Assembly (NCBI RefSeq): GCF_040954645.1
Contig: NC_092806.1
Location: forward strand, 148,208,429 to 148,272,428
Direction: 5' to 3'
Source: Diabrotica undecimpunctata
Lineage: Eukaryota; Arthropoda; Insecta; Coleoptera; Chrysomelidae
Length of the DNA: 64,000 nucleotides
A program made the translations under genes and the position numbers. Every line of letters begins with the position of its first letter. The stretch's first letter is position 1. Positions 36,468-47,889 of this stretch are shown in pieces. The notes below the pieces were generated by a model, which was not told where the DNA came from, did no database searches, and saw only the letters and a list, made by a program, of their open reading frames with translations.

Positions 36468-36593
36468 ATATGACTGACATGGCCCCACCGTAAAAATTTC
36501 CGTCATGACATGGTCTCCAAGAATTGAACAACTTTTTTGGTGTGGCACCCCATGAAACTTTTTGAGAAAGGCGTGTGGCAGGCAGTGTGTTAA

Positions 36594-36840
36594 ATCATGT
36601 TAACACATAACTGTACACAGTAAACAAACATTATCTGGACTAGGTTAAGTAACATTCTGATAGAAAATAACAATCTGTCAGTAAACATTATAACTTGCTA
36701 GCTCCTGCTAGACAAGAGCCTAGCTCCTGCTTATGATTTATGAATTATTATCAGAACTAGTACTTGGTTCATTATTACACTGAAAATTAGTAAGTGCATG
36801 TTATAGCGTTGTTTACTCAATACTTTTAACTGATGATGCA
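36594..36840. other. Unassigned spacer
   Basis: Sequence between the piggyBac right end and the repeat that hosts the IS630-like element. Nothing recognised. Confidence 0.4.
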
Positions 36841-37411
36841 TTGGATCCCCGGTGCATAGCGAAGGGCAAAATCATTATAGATAAATTCACATTCAGATGG
36901 CAGCGTTCCAGAGATAGGCCTGTACTTTCTATATGCCAGAAATAACTACATTGTTGTCAGTTTTTAATCGTACCTACAATCGTACGTTATGGGCCGGCTC
37001 CTATAAAAGAATTATAATTTCGGAAATATTTATGAATGTGAAACGGAAAAATACTACATTTTTTTAATTATATAATTTTTCTGTTGGTATTTTAAAAATA
37101 GAAAGTTATATTTCGGAAATCTGGTCTTTTCGGAATTATATCTTCTGTTCAAAATTGTTTACAATTCGTGGAAATGAAATAATTATTTGTATATTCCGTT
37201 TTTGATCTTAATGTCCTTTTAATGACACACTTTCTCTACCTGCATTTACAGTTACAGACATTAAAAAATAATTTAGAATTAAAAAAATATACCTATTTAT
37301 AAATTCAAAATTATTGTCTAATGCCAGCAATTATAAATTCAGGTAAATACTTGAGAGTCATTAAAAGAATTTTCAGTTGATATCAGACGTTTGTGTCGTG
37401 TCAGTGTCAAA

Positions 37412-39076
37412 ATGGCCGCGAGTGTAATAAAATTCAAAAACGGTAATTTGTTAAATAGTGAATGCAAAAAATAGTGTTAAATGTTTTTAACTATTTATCA
37501 AACAGTAATAATAATAAAAGTGTATCAACAATAGTGCGGGAAGTTTCTGCTATGACTGGAGTCTCTGAGCGAACGATATTCCGATATAGAAGTGAAAGTA
37601 AAAATGGTCCACTCGTAACTCCTATAAGAAAAAAAAAGAACCGGTTATTTGAATAGTCGTGAGAATAGATATGATGAAGCAACTCGGTCTAGAATAAGAC
37701 AAGTAGTGCACGGTTTTTTTATGGACAATATTCCTCCAACCCTTGACGTAGTACTAGAAAAAATTAAGCAAATGGAGCATCTTCCGAATTTTTCCAAGAG
37801 TACGTTGAGAAGACTATTGCACGACATGGGTTTTATATATGGCAAACAAGGTAGAAATTCAATATTAATAGAAAAACAAGAAATAGTCGCTTGGAGGCGT
37901 CACTATCTCCGGGAAATAAAGTAACTGAGGAACGAAGGAGAATACAAAGATTGCAATGGGCCGGACATGTGATACGAATGGGAGAGGATAGGCTACCAAA
38001 ACGAGCACTGAACGCCAGAATGCAGGGAAAGAGACCAGTTGGAAAGCCAAGAAAGCGCTGGGAAGACACAGTAAGCAGCGACGCACAAGCACTTTTAGGA
38101 GTCCGTGTATGGAGAAGAGCAGCCACAGACAGACAAGGGTGGAGGCAAAAAATAAAGGAGGCCAAGGCTCATTTTGGGCTGTAGTGCCGTAGAAGAAGAA
38201 GAAGAGGAACGAAGGAGCCAATATCATTTATATGGACGAATCATGGGTTAATACTGGAATAACCAATGGGCAAGTATGGCAAGATACAACAATAAAAAAT
38301 AGCCGACAGGCTTTCGTAAATGGACTTACCACAGGTTTAAAAACTCCGACCGGAAAAGGACCAAGATTTGTTTTAGTCCATGCAGGAAACAAAGACGGAT
38401 TTGTTGAAGGTGCTGACATCATTTTTCTTGCCAAAAAAGGTGCTGAAGATTACCATGAAGAGATGGACGGAGATCTGTTTGAAAAATGGTTTGAAGAGAT
38501 GTTAATACCGAATCTCCCAAAAAATAAAAAGAATGTCATTATCTTGGACAATGCATCTTATCACTCTAGGAAATTAAATTTTCCCAAACAATATTGGGTG
38601 AAACGTCAAATTAAGGAGTGGCTCTATGAAAAGGACATTTATTTTGAAGAAGATTACTTAAAAAATGAACTTCTGGAAACTGCTAATGTATTATTTATGA
38701 CAAATACAAAATTGATTGTATTGGTGAAAAATACAGGAATCACAGTGACGAACAATGCCGCGTAGATGTACATATCTTAAGACTTCCGCCTTATCACTGT
38801 GAACTGAACCCAATAGAAATGGTGTGGAGTGAAGTAAAACGGTACGTGTCCTCTAAGAATTCAAGTTTCAAACAAAACGACGTTAAAACATTGATTTATA
38901 AAGGTTATGATAAAGTACAGAACAATGGACATTGGAAAAATTACGTCAACCATGTTATAAAATTGGAGAATAATTTTTGGACAGTAGACAACATTCAAGA
39001 TGACATTGAACCTATTAGAATTTCATTAAACGATGACTCTGAAGATGAACTAGATTATGAAAATGAAGATGATTGA
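37412..39076 (+). pseudogene. IS630-like (DDE_3) transposase, interrupted by a LINE
   Basis: The protein begins MAASVIKFKNGNLLNSECKK. A degraded HTH (GVSERTIFRYRSESKNG in another frame) is followed by RSRIRQVVHGFFMDNIPPTL, FSKSTLRRLLHDMGFIYGKQ and AWRRHYLREIK. The reading is broken by the insertion at 37941-38203. It resumes with NIIYMDESWVNTGITNGQVW (first D), PTGKGPRFVLVHAGNKDGFV, DYHEEMDGDLFEKWFEEM and NVIILDNASYHSRK (second D). After a frameshift near 38690 it continues HILRLPPYHCELNPIEMVWS (E in NPIE), ending with an acidic tail DDSEDELDYENEDD. All three catalytic acids are present. A stop sits just before the insertion. Confidence 0.88.
37941..38203 (+). mobile_element. 263-bp LINE tail inserted in the transposase gene
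   Basis: A 14-bp TSD GAGGAACGAAGGAG occurs at 37927-37940 and 38204-38217. The insert reads QRLQWAGHVIRMGEDRLPKR, GKRPVGKPRKRWEDTV and WRQKIKEAKAHFGL, stop, then (GAA)n. This is the C-terminus of an RTE-like LINE. Excising it with one TSD copy rejoins the transposase in frame (REIK, stop, LRNEGANIIYMDESW). Confidence 0.92.
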
Positions 39077-39772
39077 AAATTGTTTTTCGGGGGTATTCTT
39101 TTCTCAGTAAAGGTAATAAAATATTTAGTTGATCTGGTTGAAATGTAGCACACTTAAATAACTCATTAATCGACATAATTTCAAGTAGTTATATTAGACG
39201 TCATTATGCAAAAAATAAAGTTATGAACATTTAATAAATTAGTGCACAATTGAGGCCCCTAGAACACAAGGGGTGTAAGTGCCAAAAACAAAGTTTTGAA
39301 AAATCTTTGTTCAAAGTTCGATATAAATTTAAAAACCTAGGTAGCACTTTTTCAGTTTTCAGCATGTTTTCAATGACATGTAATTTTTGATGGTGTTATT
39401 GTTGTTAATGTAGAAAGTTTTAAGCCAAAAGTACGTGCCTGTTGTTAGATATCAGTTGCTAGAATATTTTTCATATTTTTTTCCCTATTAACTGCGGTAT
39501 TATGTATAAAAGCATTTTAGGAATTATTACCATTTATTTCATTCACGAATTTTCTATTAACAACTTTAGCTTACCTAAACATATCTTAGTTTACCGTGAG
39601 TTTGGCCCTGCTTATTTTACAAAAGTAGCAAAACTTACAATGGCAGTAGAATTGGCAACGCTGTTATCCTATATCCGTACACTGCCATCTCAACGTGACT
39701 TTAAGTATAGTATTCTAATATTAATCGACCTGCAGATTTTTGTAGAATAATATTAAAATTATTAGGGATTGC

Positions 39773-41732
39773 TAACGATAGATGAACTTGTTTTTTACAG
39801 CATACTGTACAGCGTTTTTTCGTTTTTCACCAAATGTATACTTGTACCCCTTTGCACGCGTGCCAAGGATTTATTTAGAGAAGTATACAATTATTAGTGC
39901 AAAAATCGAACAAAATTACAAATTATAATGATTTTAAATTGTAGTCGTAAGTATCTAATAATAAAACAATAACAATCACACTTGGATCATCATCAAGATC
40001 ATCAGAAGAGAAAATATATATAAACACCAATAAAAAAGTAAAAATATATATACATAATATTACACCAATTTTCTTTTCACCAACTAGATAATAATATTGG
40101 CGTCATTTCGATGCCCTATCAATATTACCGATGTGTTCTCCGAGAGCAGATCCCTCATTATTGTTTGGTGCGGAGTCCACGTGGAAGTGGAACGGAATAA
40201 TAATAAGAGAGTCTGGGATTTAATCCTTGATTGAAACATCCTCTACTGCTAATCAATGCCAATAGCAATGTTGCATTATTAATTATCAATAGATTGCAGC
40301 CTGATTAGTGCTATTAATTAGCGCAGATTTCGTGGTCTCTACGTAATAAACGACAGGGTTGGCGTTTAATACAGAAATGAAAATTAACTTTGGAAAAAAC
40401 CTAATAGCGATTTCTAATACCTTTATTTGATTACAAGGAAACAAGCTATATTAGATTATAATATTTGTAAATAAATAATTATCAGATTGTGACACCATCC
40501 TCTAGAATACTTGAAGACGGGCTGATTGAAATACATAGTCTTCTTAATTACACCACTTCATTTTCCCATGGTCTAGCTAGGGTGAATGTTTTTAGTACAT
40601 AAAAACTTTATCATCTTATTGAAGGAATACATTGATTAATCTTTTACTTTGTAGCATGTATAAATTCCTTATAACTATCGAGTATTTAATGTATAAGATT
40701 TATTTGGTAAGACCCTGGCTGTTATGTATAAATTCCATGAAGTTGTTTATAAAAACGTGTTTGCGACGCATTTTAATTGCGTAGTAAAATAATGGTCATA
40801 TATTACGATTTAACTTCTGCAATTTTCAAAGACAAGAAATGTTAAAGTTCAATTTTTCCTAAAAAGCGTCGTTGAAAAGAATTCCGATTGACCAGTCCCT
40901 TTTACTGATCGAATGGGTGAGGAAGGCCAAGAGCCGGTACGACAAAGCGTCAGGTCGAGGTCAAATTAAGTTGGTTTTGAGATCTTGAAGGGGATCAAGC
41001 ACGGGTGTGTAATCTAAAAAGGAAAGCCGGCAAAATTTCTATTGTCGAGAGGTGAATTTAATTAAAGGCAATGTGGAAGTTTTGTTGAATTAATCACCGA
41101 TTTGTTGTATGTGTTGTATTGTGTCCAATGTGGGAGATTTAAAAACAGCGTTACAACAATTTAAGAGGTCCACATGGTTTTTAAGCAAAAACTTGAGTGG
41201 TCGATTTTTTGAAGATTGTAACAAGATAATCCGATGCCCGAATCCAGTGCCCAAATTCCAAGAATCGTCTATTTGTTCTCCCTGGTCATTTCAGACCAAA
41301 TTGCAGCTTGTGGGCGCATTTATGTTATTATGCAGTGTTTTGGATCCAGTTCCAACCCCAAAAACTTTTAAAGGAAATACATCAGTCAGTGGTACTTTTT
41401 TGTTAAACATTTTTCAAAGTAAAAATAGATATTTTTGCTTAATAGTTGCTTTCAGGACCAATTGAAAAATTGTAAAAAATAAAATTATTAATTTTATATA
41501 TTGGCTAATTTTAATAATTTTACAATTTAATTAATATTTTAAAAGGCTTTAATATTTCAACCTTGACATATGACAGTTAGCATCTGGACATAGCTTCTTC
41601 GGTCATTTCGTACGTAACCATACATTTTGAATTGTTCTGTTTTGTTTGTACTCAATGTAAGCTCCATTGAAAAATCTAGATATTTTCAATTTACTAAGAA
41701 TTTATCAAAGTATTAGAAGAAGTAAGAATTAG
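39773..41732. other. Unassigned; possible host noncoding DNA
   Basis: No transposon sequence recognised. From 40085 to 40400 the base composition is more even and homeodomain-like TAATTA/ATTAATTAGCG words occur, which could be host regulatory DNA. This is a weak impression only. Confidence 0.35.
41109..41465 (+). other. Open reading frame of unknown nature, 118 codons
   Basis: An uninterrupted frame starts MCCIVSNVGDLKTALQQFKR and ends VAFRTN. I recognise no domain. It is richer in G+C than its surroundings, has no transmembrane or signal pattern that convinces me, and has no gene context. It may be chance or a degraded exon. Confidence 0.2.
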
Positions 41733-41906
41733 TCAAAGGTAAGCGAGGACCCGGTAGAAGGAGAATATCATGGCTGCGGAATTTAAGAACATGGTTTAAG
41801 AAAACCTCAACGGAGCTGTTTCGAGCCGTAGCGAGCAAGGTCATGATTGCCAATATGATTTCCAACATCCGAAACGGATAGGAACCAGAAGAAGAAGAAG
41901 AAGAAT
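41733..41906 (+). pseudogene. GAA-tailed LINE C-terminal fragment
   Basis: The frame reads VKGKRGPGRRRISWLRNLRT, then WFKKTSTELFRAVASKVMIA and MISNIRNG, stop, then a run of GAA triplets at 41889-41906. It matches the C-terminus of the LINEs at 12493-14807 and 17156-18056. Only the last 50 or so codons remain. Confidence 0.8.
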
Positions 41907-42739
41907 TTATATTCTTATAGTGTCTCCAACGTCTAGAGTTTGTTGTACCTCGATAGCACCATTGTAAGTTGTTTTTAAATTCTGTTAATTTTATTTGTAT
42001 TAACTGTTTATGGTAAAGTATAATAAATATGTGATGTTTTTCCCTAAACCAAGTGTAGTATTATTTTCTTTATAAAGATTCTAGCCCTTTTAATACATTT
42101 TTTTATGAAAGAAATGCCTATTTTTCCATCTAGCAGAAAGATTCTTGTAAACGGCGTAAATTTAAATACTTTAAGAACCTTCTTGTGTTGTGTTACCTAG
42201 GAAATCTATGTAAGTACTTTTTAATTTTCTTCCTTTGTAGTTAACCCCTTTTCAGTCCCGTTTATTCACTAACTTACGACCCAGCTCTTTAACCAAACCA
42301 AGAGTAGCCGTTCGCAAACGTGTCGGTTTGTTTTGCTTACCTTATCTCCAACACAGTAATTTCTGTCTCCTGTTTCAACCCCCTTTAATTGATACCCAAT
42401 ATGGTAGGTAAATATAACCGCTACAAGTTGCGAGCCCAGTATCATGTACCGACACTTAAAATTTAATCTTCTCTTACTGCGGAAAAAATGAAGTCATGTC
42501 CTTGAGTCCAACTATCTTAAGTATAGTAAAACTTCCTAATAACTAGCACCATCTCGGAATCAAAAACCAGTCTCCAAAGAGGAGCGGTCTTTTAATAGAG
42601 AACATATAAAAATGCTCTAAGTCAATTCATTTCAGAAACAATCTTCGTTCTGAAATTAGGTCGCTTTTATTTGCATTACATTTATGTATGACGTGAGAGT
42701 TTATGCCTGCAATGTTAAGTAAATTATAAAGATAACCAT
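41907..42739. other. Unassigned sequence
   Basis: Nothing firm. The part from about 42500 to 42740 may include the degraded C-terminal end of the adjacent piggyBac relic. Confidence 0.35.
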
Positions 42740-43810
42740 TGGCCATCGTCGGGTGTTTCTGCCTACATTATAAGTCGCATATTTCTGATCGACTGAGTCA
42801 ACGCCTGATTGTGTAATGTAATAAAAAGTAATAATATTGGACTTACAGGCATCTCCAGAATCTTCACCAATCTAGTCATCATAGTGAAAATATCATAACA
42901 GCGTAACGGCTTTTTTTTTCTTTGGGATATGCGATACCAAAGGAATGGTCTTTTGGGATCAAGAAATTCCTTTTGAAATCTCTCTTTCATTTTTTCGAAT
43001 TATTCCAACAATTATAATTTTGTGTTGCTCCAGCATGCGTTTTACAATTTCGTAACTTATAAATCAATTATCCATGGCAATATTTCTAGACGATCCAACC
43101 ACAGGCTGTGCTCGAAGGGTCGATATTGCCCTCGAAGCTGTGCTCCAACGTATACTTCCATATTTACTTATTCAGGACATACATGCGTAATCCATAACGT
43201 CTACGAAATGCCGAAAGCATCTCGTATAATGTTAAGTAAGATCCAGGAATGTAATTAAGTTTGCAATTCTGATAAAATTAGTCAAATACATTTCTTATTA
43301 GTACAAGTTTTTCTATGGTACTTCTTTCTTCTATAGTATTTACGTCATTAAAACCCAAGCAACGTAGTAAGGATACAAATGCCTACGAGCCATAGTAGCT
43401 CGAAACACCTCTTCGCCTGTTCCATCAGTAGCCCAAAATTATTTGCAATTTCGGCGTCTTGCTTTGAAGACCCCAGCTGGGTATAATAGACAAATAACGC
43501 CTTTATTTCCATAGCATCTGTAGGTCTGGCTTCATTCGGATCTGCATAGTTGTTTTTTCAGTTTAAAAATAATTATGTTTGAGTTCTGTACAATGGTTTT
43601 AATAATATTTTCATCAATAAAACATTTCCAATACTCTATAGGATCAACTACTTGACGAGCATTTCTCTTTGAACCTGGTAAGTATAAAATTAAATTAGAA
43701 CTTCTTGTCCAAACATTTTTTGGAGGCGCATGTTTTTTCCAGGATACCTCATCTTTTGCATAATTAGTAAAGAGCCGCTGGTTTTCCGTATTTGTTTAAA
43801 TTTTTTTTTA
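42740..43810 (-). pseudogene. piggyBac transposase relic C (minus)
   Basis: Reading down from 43730 across frames: VDPIEYWKCFIDENIIKTIV, then LYPAGVFKASRRNCK, ATDGTGEEVFRATMARRHLY and LVLIRNVFD. Next come LNYIPGSYLTLYEMLSAFRR (the catalytic YLTLDEM region, D lost), NMEVYVGAQLRGQYRPFEHS, NIAMDN and SYEIVKRMLEQHKIIIVGII. RKNERDFKRNFLIPKDHS and YNLLNIAGINSHVI-like remains follow. These are consecutive piggyBac blocks. The relic is heavily mutated, and no TTAA ends were located. Confidence 0.8.
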
Positions 43811-44734
43811 AGTTGCAGGTTCCTTTCCCAATCCTGTTGTAATCTGTGAATTTCTTTCAGATATTGAAATTTGAAATACAAGAGAAAAAAATTATGCTGG
43901 AACATTACTACATTTATATATAACATAGGAAATAAAATACTTACTCTATGTAGGTTATACTTCACAAAAAATAGGAAAGTAAATTTACTTGTCGAACTCA
44001 CAAAAGTTACTTAAATAGTCGGGTAGAGTCTGACAGACCAAAAGTGCAAATAACTAGCGAACTATTATACACTAATGCAAATCCCGTTGTTCACTGTTGT
44101 TCGACATATGGACAGAAAGGTACTGAAAATAAGCAGTAAGGCATTAGAAATAAATTGTCGCTGGTCTCACAAGCCCCACCCGACTCCTCAAGGGTTAAAT
44201 ATAATTTTAATTAATTGTACTTTCAATTGATCAGAAACATAAATGAACACAATGACATCAATTTAAGAATAGGCTCCATACTTTTTTTGGACACACTATA
44301 TAGTAAAATTTTTATTGTTTCAAATAATTGAAAATTATTGATTGCTTCATACTATATTTTTTTTGGTTCACATATTATTAAAAGCTTGTAGCAAAATATT
44401 TGTGGACATGTCAAAATTGTTCTTAATAATAAAAAATATTTCTACATATTTGAGACTTACACAAGCTTCATATAGCTTAGTAACCACAAGGTAGTTCATA
44501 TCGAAAGATTAGCTCTATAAAAAAGGGAGTTGTATGCCGTGAGATTTATTCTATATATGTGGAAAAAGTCCCTTGACGAAAATAAAGAAGTATTAAAATT
44601 CTAGAATTTCCTAGATATCATAGAAAAATTCCGGAGTAGCTAGTAAAGTCTGGTAAGTAAAAAAAGTATATAAACACAGCAACTTGACAGTTCAAATAAA
44701 AGTATTTTGTGTCTTTATAAATTATAAAGAACTA

Positions 44735-44736
<2 letters not shown>
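43811..44736. other. Unassigned sequence
   Basis: No gene recognised. At 44283-44299 the sequence TTTGGACACACTATATA resembles the terminus-like motif at 27929-27943. Confidence 0.4.

Positions 44737-44783
<47 letters not shown>
44737..44783. repeat. (TA)n microsatellite
   Basis: An uninterrupted TA dinucleotide run of about 47 bp. Confidence 0.97.
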
Positions 44784-44786
<3 letters not shown>

Positions 44787-46130
44787 AAATTTCGATATTA
44801 TTTTCGCTCTTTGTTTTATATTATCGTTTACAGCAATTTATATTTAATTTACGTCCTTCTATTTGTTTGGTACAAGACTAGTTAACGATATTTTGAAAAT
44901 ATCTCATCTATTTACCATATAGTAAGTAAATAGAATACCACCTTTGTAGCGCAAAGGATCTAATTATGATTTTAATAATGAGATAACCGTGGAATAATAA
45001 AGCTGCTTCTAATTAGCGACGGAGATAAACGCGGAGCAAATTCCATAGTCCGAGTTTAAACAGGGCCATATGTGTATTCAGTTTATCAATTAGGTAAGTT
45101 GTAAAGAAGAAAGAGATATAGAGGAGATAGAGTAAAAGCACCATTAGGGCACATGTCCCAAAAGTAGTTTATTATGTTTGTACAACGAGAGGTTGCCGAG
45201 ATTCAAAATCATCCAATGCTTTTATCTACTCACGTATGAGATTTAGTTGGATAATCTTTTTGTGGTTTAATATAGTTAAATTATTATTAACTTTTATTCT
45301 TCAAAAATAAAACTGTTTTGTAAAGTACTAAATATTTAATAAAATCGTTAAAAAAATCTAACAACGTATCTTTATATTTAAGAATATACAATGGTAGTTT
45401 TTCAAACTCATCACCGATGTCATTAGTCCCTTTGAATTATGGTTTATACTTTCATGTTTTAGTTTAGTTTAACGTGGATTGTTCCTCTTCCTCTATTCTA
45501 ATTATAGTTTATTGTTGGCCCACACTGATTTTGTTATATATCTCAATTTTTTTGCTACTTATGCATTTACCCGGTAATCTGGAACTCATGCGGTATGCCA
45601 GTGTTATATTCCGCCATTCTGCCTAGTTCTTCTTAGTATTTATTTTCTTCTTATGTGTTCTCCTCATCCACAATTGTCACTTAAAATAGCTTAGTTAATA
45701 AAAAAAAGATCATGTGGTAATAAGCTGATGGTACACAGAAACTTTACTATGATTTATATGACTTATAATAGGAGAATAATAGATAGATGACAGATAGATA
45801 AGACTTTACCAAAAGGAAAACAAGAAATGCTGAATATTGATAAACTGCAAAGTTAGATCGTCAATAAGTCTTAACCTGAGACTTAAAAGGACTAAAATCA
45901 TAAGAAAATATATCCAAGAATTGCATAAGCAAACCTACTAAAATTGACATGTTTACTTATGTTCTAAAAAAAATTTATTTATTAAATGCTTCCAAAATAC
46001 AAGGACAAATATTAAGGTTTAATAAACTTATTGCCAAAGATATAACATACAAAACAAAAACAAACAAAAAATCAAAATAAAAGATTATTTAAAACGTAAT
46101 TTAATTACTAATCAAAATTTCTACAAACTG
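44784..46130. other. Unassigned; possible host noncoding island
   Basis: No transposon recognised. 44935-45075 has balanced composition with GATAAC and TAATTAGCG words, unlike the AT-rich surroundings, and may be host DNA under constraint. There is no coding evidence. Confidence 0.3.
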
Positions 46131-46139
46131 TTATATATA

Positions 46140-46203
<64 letters not shown>
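46131..46203. repeat. (TA)n microsatellite
   Basis: A TA run with one early TT interruption. Confidence 0.97.
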
Positions 46204-46204
<1 letters not shown>

Positions 46205-46325
46205 ATACGATTAGGGTTTATAGAAAATAATTTATAAGTTGTATACTACATAATATTAGATATAAAAAAGTATTTGATTATTTTAAATAAGTTATATACT
46301 AGAGAATTTAATAAAAATATATTTA

Positions 46326-47632
46326 TGTGAGGGCATTTTTAATAAATTAGCATATAATAATTGTAAAAAGTTGTATTTTAGTAATTTTAATGTTGTAAAT
46401 AGATTTAAGTGAGCCATGTGCTTAGGCAACCAACTATACAGTGGATTGACAGATAGAAATTAATCATAATACGAATATAAGTGGGGTTATAATAATAATG
46501 TTGGTTTGAGGTGTTTAATTTATATATATTTGATGATTTAAATGTTTATTCTGATCTGAAAAGCCTAAATGTCAACAAAATTATCAATGGAACATTAACG
46601 AATTCTTCAGAGTGCAGAGTGTGACCATTGTTTACAGTCGAACATTCTCGAAATAATGATTATGGCGGTGGATCGAACAGATAATTTTTTCGAGAACATC
46701 TATATAGAAGTGATAGAACAAATTGGAACATGATTTCTTACCAGATGGTTCTGGAAGATTGAAAAGATATAAATACCCGTGATTTGGATTCAAGATGGCA
46801 GTTTTTAGTTAGAAGTCAAGCAGTTTATTATGAAAGTTAGTAGAAGATAGACACAATTAATTAGTGAAGTCAATTGTTCACAGTTTTAGTAAATCAGTCA
46901 AGCAGTTTTATAAGAAATATGAAAGTTAGTTGGAGATAGTCCAATTGTTTAATATAGTGAGTTAAATGAAGATTAAAAATTATGCATATAATTTAATGCA
47001 CATTTATAATTATACACAAATAATTATTGAAGATAAAAAAAGGTATATTGGAAGAAATTAAATTATATTATGGTTGGAGATTAGTATAAATCAACTTATA
47101 ATAATTGGATATTGGTATATTGAAAAGAAGAATAAATATAAATGCTGTTTGCTGGTTTGGTTGGTGGTGTATAAATGCTGGTGAAGAAAACTATATCTTA
47201 AATTGGTAGAAGCTGATAATTGGAAAAAGTAATTTCACAAAAAACAAGGATAACTGAAGTACGAAGACATTCAGTGGTGATTAGAATCTATATAGTAGAA
47301 AACAGTTCATTTAGGCATTCAGTGAAAGAAAGGTACAAAATTTTGTTAATATAATTTAGTTAGTGTCATAACAATTTCAATTTTGAAGATAGTTTTGTTT
47401 AAATAGTAGATTGTCTATAGAATTTAATTAGTTTTATAAGAATATCAATTTAAAGATAGTTTATTTTAAATTTACATTGGCTAAGTTAGATATATATCTG
47501 TGTTTCATAATAGTTATAATAAAGATAATTTAAAAAAGTACTTACAAGCTAATTCTTTGAGAACCGCGATAAAAACCCTATATTATTAAAAATACTCATT
47601 GCTCATCATTCAAACAAAAAACACATCATAAC
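46326..47632 (+). other. LTR-like segment (tentative)
   Basis: The segment could begin TGTGAGGGCATT (46326) and end CATAACA (47632). It contains TATAAATACCCGTG at about 46768, like a core promoter, and an AATAAAG signal near 47518. Two partial copies of a block starting GTCAAGCAGTTT lie at 46814 and 46898. No TSD, primer-binding site or gag/pol sequence was found, so a solo LTR is only a possibility. Confidence 0.2.
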
Positions 47633-47740
47633 AATATATATATATGGAAAAGGATAATGCGAGTGAATAATAAAAGTAAAAAGTAATGGCATGTCTCGCA
47701 AAACAGAAAACCAAAAATGGTATATCGATGGAAGGCAACC

Positions 47741-47760
47741 GTATATACGTATATATATAC

Positions 47761-47822
<62 letters not shown>
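47741..47822. repeat. (TA)n microsatellite with CG interruptions
   Basis: A TA run whose first 30 bp include ACGTA steps. It borders the 3' end of the truncated LINE at 47890. Confidence 0.97.
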
Positions 47823-47824
<2 letters not shown>

Positions 47825-47889
47825 TGAATATAGTTAATAGTAATCATCTAAGATTTCTACAATTTCTAGTTTATCTGAAGTAATTAAGT

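Larger units (their letters stand above)
32870..36589 (+). mobile_element. TTAA-flanked piggyBac element split by a second transposon
   Basis: TTAA occurs at 32866-32869 and 36590-36593. The ends are inverted: CACATTGCCTGCCAC on the left and CACACTGCCTGCCAC on the right. Further inverted homology covers TGACRGAAATTTTT and GGCCATGTCRGTCATAT. TTAA is the piggyBac target, and the piggyBac C-terminal finger lies at 33130-33440. Most of the transposase is deleted. A DUF7869-type element was inserted in the right subterminal region. Confidence 0.78.
36878..39707 (+). mobile_element. IS630/Tc1-like element with TIRs and TA TSD
   Basis: The left end TAGATAAATTCACATTC and right end (inverted) TACTTAAAGTCACGTTG both continue into AGATGGCAG. 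The inverted similarity runs to ATAGG about 40 bp in. TA is duplicated at 36876-36877 and 39708-39709. The flanks match an uninterrupted copy at 26110-26218. The transposase gene lies inside, and a LINE tail was inserted into it later. Confidence 0.82.

Noticed and set aside
36468..36593. Reading the whole 32870-36589 interval as one transposon encoding the DUF7869-type protein
   Set aside because: The inner ends with ATAT duplications and the restored palindrome show two nested elements; the piggyBac finger explains the outer TTAA ends.
37833..38227. Minus-strand open frames of 110-120 codons
   Set aside because: They are antisense to the LINE tail at 37941-38203, whose motifs are unmistakable.
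46326..47632. Complete LTR retrotransposon
   Set aside because: Only LTR-like signals; no gag, protease, RT or integrase is readable anywhere nearby.
47626..47883. Open frames with long isoleucine-tyrosine runs on both strands
   Set aside because: They are translations of the (TA)n microsatellite, not genes.
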